DNA from: Armatimonadota bacterium
GTDB taxonomy: Bacteria; Armatimonadota; JAAZEB01
Direction: 5' to 3'
DNA: 64,000 nucleotides
Assembly: GCA_012512265.1 (NCBI GenBank)
Contig: JAAZEM010000069.1
Coordinates: forward strand, 1 to 64,000
The position numbers and the translations under genes are program-made. Under the pieces are notes generated by a model. That model was not told where the DNA came from. It saw nothing but the letters and a program-made list of their open reading frames with translations, and searched no databases. Below, one piece after another: positions 59,815 through 64,000 of this stretch (within the stretch, counting starts at the first letter, position 1; each line of letters begins with the position of its first letter).

Positions 59815-60612
59815 TTATCCGCCGCTTCCTTCGCCTGCTATGCCGGTCAGCCGGCGAAAGTTGCCGTGGAACAGCGCAGCGTACTCCTCTTCGGACAGGC
59901 GCTCGAACAGGGCGCCCTGCACGTAGACCGCGGGGTTGTTGATCGGGTAGTCCGTTCCGAAGAGGAGCTTCTCCTTGCCGGCCACGTCGATCGCCTTGCG
60001 GAGGATACCGTAGCGGTCGATGCCGGAGCCGCTGATATCGAGGTGCAGGTTGGAGAGGCGGGCGACCAGCGCGATCCGCGTCAGGAACTCCTCGCGCCCG
60101 CCACCCGGATGAGCAAGCACGAACTGCGCTTCCGGCACGGCGCGACAGGCGCGCTCGATCACGTCCAGGCTGGCGCAGTGGAAGTTGATGACGGCGCCAA
60201 ACCGGGCCGCCTCGCGGAAGATCTTCACAGCGTTCCGGGAGGCGTACTCCTCGCCGAAGCCCATCAGGTAGCCCACCAGCTCGCCAATCCAACGCACGCC
60301 CTCGCCCCCGCAGCAGCGCTCGATCTCGGCGCACGATTCCTCCGGGAAGCGGGGGTGAACCTGAATCCCCGGGATGTAGAACTCCGGGAAACGGTCGCGC
60401 AGCGCCAGCGCCTGGTCGTTCAGCCGGCGGATCGGCGCGAAAGAGTCCGGCTGCATCACCTGGATCGGCGCGCCGCACGCGCGGTGAATCCCGGCCCGGC
60501 GCAGCGTCGCGATCTGCTCCGAGGGATCGCCCACGCCGATGAACCACGACGCGGCGCTCGCAGCATCAACTCCGGGATGGATATGACAATCGATAATCTC
60601 GCGCTCTGGCAT
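59815..60612 (-). CDS. Amidohydrolase-family (Amidohydro_2/TIM-barrel) protein
   Basis: 265 aa from ATG 60612 (GGGGAGGG upstream). EREIIDCHIHPGVDAASAAS has the HxH metal motif; GAVINFHCASLDVIERACRA the next His; AQFVLAHPGGGREEFLTRIA another; LLFGTDYPINNPAVYVQGAL the catalytic Asp. Amidohydrolase-2 enzymes act as decarboxylases or lactonases, for example on sugar-acid lactones. It lies 41 bp upstream of, and in the same direction as, the AGE epimerase. Confidence 0.88.
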   Translation of the reverse strand: MPEREIIDCHIHPGVDAASAASWFIGVGDPSEQIATLRRAGIHRACGAPIQVMQPDSFAPIRRLNDQALALRDRFPEFYIPGIQVHPRFPEESCAEIERCCGGEGVRWIGELVGYLMGFGEEYASRNAVKIFREAARFGAVINFHCASLDVIERACRAVPEAQFVLAHPGGGREEFLTRIALVARLSNLHLDISGSGIDRYGILRKAIDVAGKEKLLFGTDYPINNPAVYVQGALFERLSEEEYAALFHGNFRRLTGIAGEGSGG

Positions 60613-60738
60613 CAGACCCTCCCCTGCATCACCCCTTGCCTTTGATCGGTTCTCGCTCCAGGCCGCGGTTTCCCCTTGGGTGCGTGTTCGAGCAGGAACC
60701 GCGAAGCGCGAGGCGAACACCGCGGAGAGGTACACGCG

Positions 60739-61692
60739 ATGCGAATCACAGGAACTTTTCTCGACGAGATCAGCCACGATATTCCCCACCAAAACTGGGG
60801 CCCCGAGGAGTGGGACCTCGACTTCCAGGCGATGCGAGCCATCGGGATCGACACCGTGATCCTGATCCGCTGCGGCTACCGCCGGTGGATGACCTACCCC
60901 TCACAGGTGCTCCAGGAGCGCGAGGGCTGCTACCCGCCGCCACTCGATCTGGTGGATCTCTTCCTCACTCTGGCCGAGAAGTACGGCATGGAGTTCTGGT
61001 TTGGCACCTACGATTCCGGGCGCTACTGGCATCAGGGCCAGTTCCAGGAGGAGGTCGATATCAACCTGCGCGTGCTTGACGAGGTGTGGGCACGCTACGG
61101 CCACCGCCCGGCGTTCAAGGGGTGGTATCTCAGCCAGGAGGTGAGCCGGCGCACCGGCGGGATCATCGACATCTACGCCCGGATGGGCCGGCACTGCAAG
61201 GAGATCTCGGGAAACCTGCCCACGCTCATCTCGCCGTGGATCCAGGGCGTGAAGGCCGTGAGCGCCTTCACCGGGCAGACGCGGCAAGCGCAGGGGATCA
61301 CCCTGGAAGAGCACGAGCGCGAGTGGAACGAGATCATGGCTGGAATCGCCGGCGCCGTGGATATCGTGGCGTTCCAGGACGGGCACGTGGAGTTCGACGA
61401 GCTCGCCAGCTTCCTCTCGCTGAACAAAGCATTGGCCGAGCGCCACGGCCTCCGCTGCTGGACGAACAGCGAGTCGTTCGACCGCGACATGCCAATCAAG
61501 TTCCCACCGATTAAGTGGGAGAAGCTGCTGCTGAAGCTGAACGCGGCGGAACAGGCCGGGATGGAGAAGGCGATCACCTTTGAGTTCTCGCACTTTATGA
61601 GCCCCAACTCCATCTATCGCGCGGCGCACCATCTCTACCGGCGCTACTGCGAGCAGTTCGGCCTGGAGCCGTGGCAGCCGCCAGCGCAGTAA
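60739..61692 (+). CDS. DUF4434-like TIM-barrel protein (putative glycosidase)
   Basis: 317 aa from ATG 60739 (GGAGAGG 8 nt upstream). MRITGTFLDEISHDIPHQNW with WGPEEWDLDFQAMRAIGIDT is the DUF4434 start, in which a barrel of the glycosidase type binds a metal or sugar; KGWYLSQEVSRRTGGI has a candidate catalytic Glu and RCWTNSESFDRDMPIK a second acidic residue. No signal peptide is seen. The stop codon TAA is part of the 4-bp GTAA duplicated by MITE copy C, so the element abuts this gene exactly. Substrate unknown. Confidence 0.82.
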   Translation: MRITGTFLDEISHDIPHQNWGPEEWDLDFQAMRAIGIDTVILIRCGYRRWMTYPSQVLQEREGCYPPPLDLVDLFLTLAEKYGMEFWFGTYDSGRYWHQGQFQEEVDINLRVLDEVWARYGHRPAFKGWYLSQEVSRRTGGIIDIYARMGRHCKEISGNLPTLISPWIQGVKAVSAFTGQTRQAQGITLEEHEREWNEIMAGIAGAVDIVAFQDGHVEFDELASFLSLNKALAERHGLRCWTNSESFDRDMPIKFPPIKWEKLLLKLNAAEQAGMEKAITFEFSHFMSPNSIYRAAHHLYRRYCEQFGLEPWQPPAQ

Positions 61693-61855
61693 CCCGAAGT
61701 ATTCACCAGAATACTTCGAGAAGTCTCTTGTCTGGTGGCACGCCGTTGCCGCCACAAGCGCCCGGAAGCAGAGTGTTTTCGAGGGCAGTGCCCACAAATC
61801 CGCGCCACGCCTGGCAGAGAGACTTCTTTTCATTATTTCTGATGAATAATGCGGG
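61693..61855 (+). mobile_element. MITE-like element, copy C (163 bp)
   Basis: Begins CCCGAAGTATTCACCAG and ends GAATAATGCGGG, flanked by GTAA on both sides (61689-61692 and 61856-61859), a perfect 4-bp target duplication. The left hairpin is CGAAGTATTC-ACCA-GAATACTTCG (10 bp); the right hairpin CATTATTTCTGATGAATAATG has one extra T. Internal inverted arms AGAAGTCTCT / AGAGACTTCT and GGGCA-G-TGCCC can fold further. No ORF is inside. Confidence 0.92.
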
Positions 61856-61870
61856 GTAAGGAGCGTGAAG

Positions 61871-63154
61871 ATGGGTCTCAAGATCGGGATCTGCGGGGCC
61901 GGGAAGTTCGGAAGATGTTTCGTGCCGGTGTTCCAGCGCCACCCGGATGTGGAAGAGGTCTATCTCGCCGACGTGATCCCGGACCGGCTGGCGCAGGTGG
62001 CGGCGCAGTACGGGGTGCAGAAGACGTTCGATTCGCTCGACGCGCTTTGCAAGAGTGATTGCGACGCGATCGCCCTCTTCACCCAGCGGTGGATGCACGG
62101 GCCACAGGCGGTCCAGGCGTTGAAGGCCGGGAAGCACGTCTATTCCGCCGTGCCCGCCGCGATCACCCTGGAGGAGCTGGCCGAGCTGGTCGATACCGTG
62201 AAATCGACCGGGCTCATCTACATGCTGGGCGAGACGAGCTACTACCGGGCGCAGACCACCTTCTGCCGGAACAAGTTTCTCGCGGGCGAGTTCGGGAAGT
62301 TCGTCTACGGCGAGGGCCAGTATCACCACGACATGGCCCACTTCTACGCCTCTTACATGCACAGCGGCGGCGCCGAGTGGAAGCGCACGGCCAGCTTCCC
62401 GCCGATGCTCTATCCGACGCACTCCACGGCGTTCATCCTCGGGGTCACTTTCACGCGCATGACCGAGGTGTGCTGCTTCGGCTACGTCGATAACCACCCG
62501 GATGGGATCTTCGATGCCGAGCTGAGCCTGTGGGGCAACGTCTTCAGCAACCAGACGGCGCTCTTCCGGACTTCGGACGGAGGGATGGCGCGTGTGAACG
62601 AGTTCCGGCGCATCGGCGCGGGCGACGGACGGATGACGATCATGGGCACGCGCGCCGCTTACGAGGAGCAGCCTCGCCAGGGGATCTTCACCTGGCTCGA
62701 CTTCCCGCCCGGCATGGAGGAGAACGGCGACATTCCCTACCGTGAGATGACGGAGCTGGTGAAGCTGCACCACGAGGATGTGAGCCATATTCGCGTCTTC
62801 GACGGCGTGGAGGTCACCGAGGAGAACCTGGGCAACCTGCCGCGCGAGTACCTGGGCAAGAAGTTCCTAGGTCTCTCGAAGGCGCAGCCGTGGTGGCAGC
62901 TCCCGGTGGAGTTTGCCGGGGTGCCGAACGGGCACGACGGCACGCATGTCTTCCTGGTGAACGACTTCGTTCGCTCGGTGAAGAGCCACCGGCTGCCGCC
63001 CAACCACGTCTGGCTCGCGGCGCGCTACAACGCGCCCGGGATTGTGGCGCACGAGTCGTGCCGGCGCGGCGGCGAGCTGATGAAGATCCCGGATTTCGGC
63101 ATGCCCCCGGCCGATTGGCCAACCCTGGAGGAGACGCACCCGCTGCAACCGTGA
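61871..63154 (+). CDS. Gfo/Idh/MocA-family oxidoreductase
   Basis: 427 aa from ATG 61871; a GTG at 61865 is only 1 nt from AAGGAG, whereas the ATG is 7 nt from it. GLKIGICGAGKFGRCFVPVF is the NAD-binding start; GKHVYSAVPAAITLEELAEL replaces EKP by AVP, so the catalytic Lys is absent. The ribosome site GTAAGGAG sits directly after the MITE; its GTAA is the duplicated target, so the insertion did not break translation. It is downstream of the DUF4434 gene and upstream of the isomerase at 63315, and probably formed one unit with both before the MITE inserted. Confidence 0.9.
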   Translation: MGLKIGICGAGKFGRCFVPVFQRHPDVEEVYLADVIPDRLAQVAAQYGVQKTFDSLDALCKSDCDAIALFTQRWMHGPQAVQALKAGKHVYSAVPAAITLEELAELVDTVKSTGLIYMLGETSYYRAQTTFCRNKFLAGEFGKFVYGEGQYHHDMAHFYASYMHSGGAEWKRTASFPPMLYPTHSTAFILGVTFTRMTEVCCFGYVDNHPDGIFDAELSLWGNVFSNQTALFRTSDGGMARVNEFRRIGAGDGRMTIMGTRAAYEEQPRQGIFTWLDFPPGMEENGDIPYREMTELVKLHHEDVSHIRVFDGVEVTEENLGNLPREYLGKKFLGLSKAQPWWQLPVEFAGVPNGHDGTHVFLVNDFVRSVKSHRLPPNHVWLAARYNAPGIVAHESCRRGGELMKIPDFGMPPADWPTLEETHPLQP

Positions 63155-63314
63155 GAGCGGGCGCGGCGTTCCGAGAGCCGGCGCGGGAATGATTCCGGCC
63201 CGAGCCCATCGAACATTAGAGGCAACGGGAGACCGATGGGTGGACCCCGTTTTGCAGCGTGGCATGGGCGCGGGGCGAAGCCCTTTGCCCGGGTGTCAGC
63301 AAGGGAGATCCAGA

Positions 63315-64000
63315 GTGAAGATTGGTGTCAGTTCCTACAGCTATAGCCGGTTGGTCCGCACCGGCGCGATGAAGCAGATCGAAGTGATCGCCGCCGCCAA
63401 GGAGGCGGGCTTCGATGTGATCGAGTTCAGCACCATCGCCGTGCCTGAAGGCAAGACGCTTCCCGGATTCGCCGAGGAGCTGCGCAAGGAAGCGGATCGC
63501 GTGGGCCTGCCGATTGCCAACTACACCATCGCCGCCGACTTCCTGAACGGCTCGGATGGCAACCTGGAGGCGGAGATCGCTCGCGTCAAGGCCGAAGTAG
63601 ATGTGGCGGAGATCCTCGGCGTGCCCGGGATGCGGCACGACGCCACGCGCGGCTTTGCCGCCGATTACACGGGGCCAAAGAGCTTTGACGCGGCTGTGTC
63701 GCGTCTGGCCGAAGGGTGCCGCGCGGTGACGGAGTATGCCGCCTCCAAGGGCATCAAGACGATGGTGGAGAACCACGGCTTCTTCTGCCAGGATAGCGAC
63801 CGCGTCGAGAAGCTGGTCACCGCCGTGGCACACCCCAACTTCGGCGTGCTGATCGACATCGGCAACTTCGCCTGCGCGGATGAGGACTCGCAGATCGCCG
63901 TCGGGCGGCTGGCGCCCTACGCGTTCCATGCGCATGCCAAGGACTTCCACATCCGGCCGGGCTATCTCCCCGCGCCCGGCGAGGGGTGGTTCATGAGCCG
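63315..64000 (+). CDS. Sugar phosphate isomerase/epimerase-like protein, C-terminus beyond window
   Basis: Not in the ORF track because it runs off the right edge; 228 codons are readable from GTG 63315 (AAGGGAGA upstream). VKIGVSSYSYSRLVRTGAMK mirrors the paralogue at 54035. It keeps EFSTIAVPEGKTLPGFAEEL, KGIKTMVENHGFFCQDSDRV (metal Glu), NFGVLIDIGNFACADEDSQI (Asp/Asn) and YAFHAHAKDFHIRPG (His-x-His, Asp), so it is a probable cytoplasmic isomerase or epimerase. The final Glu motif lies outside the window. It follows the Gfo/Idh/MocA gene by 160 bp. Confidence 0.9.
   Translation, partial: MKIGVSSYSYSRLVRTGAMKQIEVIAAAKEAGFDVIEFSTIAVPEGKTLPGFAEELRKEADRVGLPIANYTIAADFLNGSDGNLEAEIARVKAEVDVAEILGVPGMRHDATRGFAADYTGPKSFDAAVSRLAEGCRAVTEYAASKGIKTMVENHGFFCQDSDRVEKLVTAVAHPNFGVLIDIGNFACADEDSQIAVGRLAPYAFHAHAKDFHIRPGYLPAPGEGWFMS

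Noticed and set aside
1-64000. tRNA, rRNA, CRISPR arrays and riboswitches
   Set aside because: I scanned for T-loop GTTCRANTC strings, regularly spaced repeats and familiar aptamer cores and saw none that held up; a covariance-model search would be decisive.

Overview
The window is high-GC bacterial DNA. It carries two type IV prepilin-like proteins of the DUF1559 / H-X9-DG kind with the N-terminal signature [19 protein letters not shown] followed by [13 protein letters not shown]. That signature, together with an hspR-type heat-shock operon and dense sugar-catabolism genes full of Gfo/Idh/MocA oxidoreductases, suggests the Armatimonadota, with a Planctomycetes-like lineage as the alternative. 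This is inference from protein style; no rRNA or tRNA gene was found. Most starts have a purine-rich Shine-Dalgarno sequence, several neighbours overlap by GTGA/ATGA/TTGA, and good TTGACA/TATAAT promoters can be read by eye.

Layout. 1-3.0 kb: SGNH hydrolase (cut by the left edge) divergent from a GH42 beta-galactosidase. 3.1-7.1 kb: two prepilin-like genes around a URO-D/MtaA-like methyltransferase, then a tandem UspA protein. 7.1-12.1 kb: gltX, then a zinc-finger anti-sigma factor, an exported DUF4097 beta-helix protein and an ECF sigma factor. 12.26-15.88 kb: three coupled genes (lipoyl/E3-binding mini-protein, active ketosynthase, catalytically dead ketosynthase) bracketed by two inverted copies of a 140-165 bp MITE-like element. 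15.8-18.0 kb: a large ORF with an HEACH motif whose start lies inside the MITE. 22.7-17.9 kb (minus): a coupled HAD - glycosyltransferase - glycosyltransferase - O-antigen-ligase/TPR operon with a leaderless-type promoter. 22.7-27.1 kb: nucleotidyltransferase, SRPBCC protein, diguanylate cyclase and prfC. 27.1-28.8 kb: remnant of a caspase-like gene, a 26-codon ORF and an exported stalk-domain protein. 29.0-39.2 kb: Gfo/Idh/MocA enzymes, a 7TM histidine kinase, a double alpha/beta hydrolase, an MBL-fold hydrolase, an M20 peptidase and an AAC(3)-like acetyltransferase. 39.6-44.7 kb: heat-shock operon dnaK-hsp20-grpE-dnaJ-hspR with a HAIR-like operator on its -35 box and a terminator at its end. 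44.7-64 kb: a carbohydrate region with a giant lipoprotein, heparinase-like, sialidase-like and parallel beta-helix proteins, two sugar-phosphate isomerase-like paralogues, PIG-L deacetylase, AGE epimerase, amidohydrolase, DUF4434 protein and more oxidoreductases, with a third MITE copy at 61.7 kb.

How it fits together. The two ends of the window look like a scavenging programme for complex, probably uronate-, amino- or sialic-sugar-containing polysaccharides: secreted or surface hydrolases and lyases, cytoplasmic deacetylase/epimerase/isomerase, and several NAD-dependent oxidoreductases. No transporter or sugar-responsive regulator is in the window. The most unusual items are the MITE family with its 4-bp target duplications, the ketosynthase trio it brackets, a second repeat family with covarying hairpins, and the leaderless promoter.
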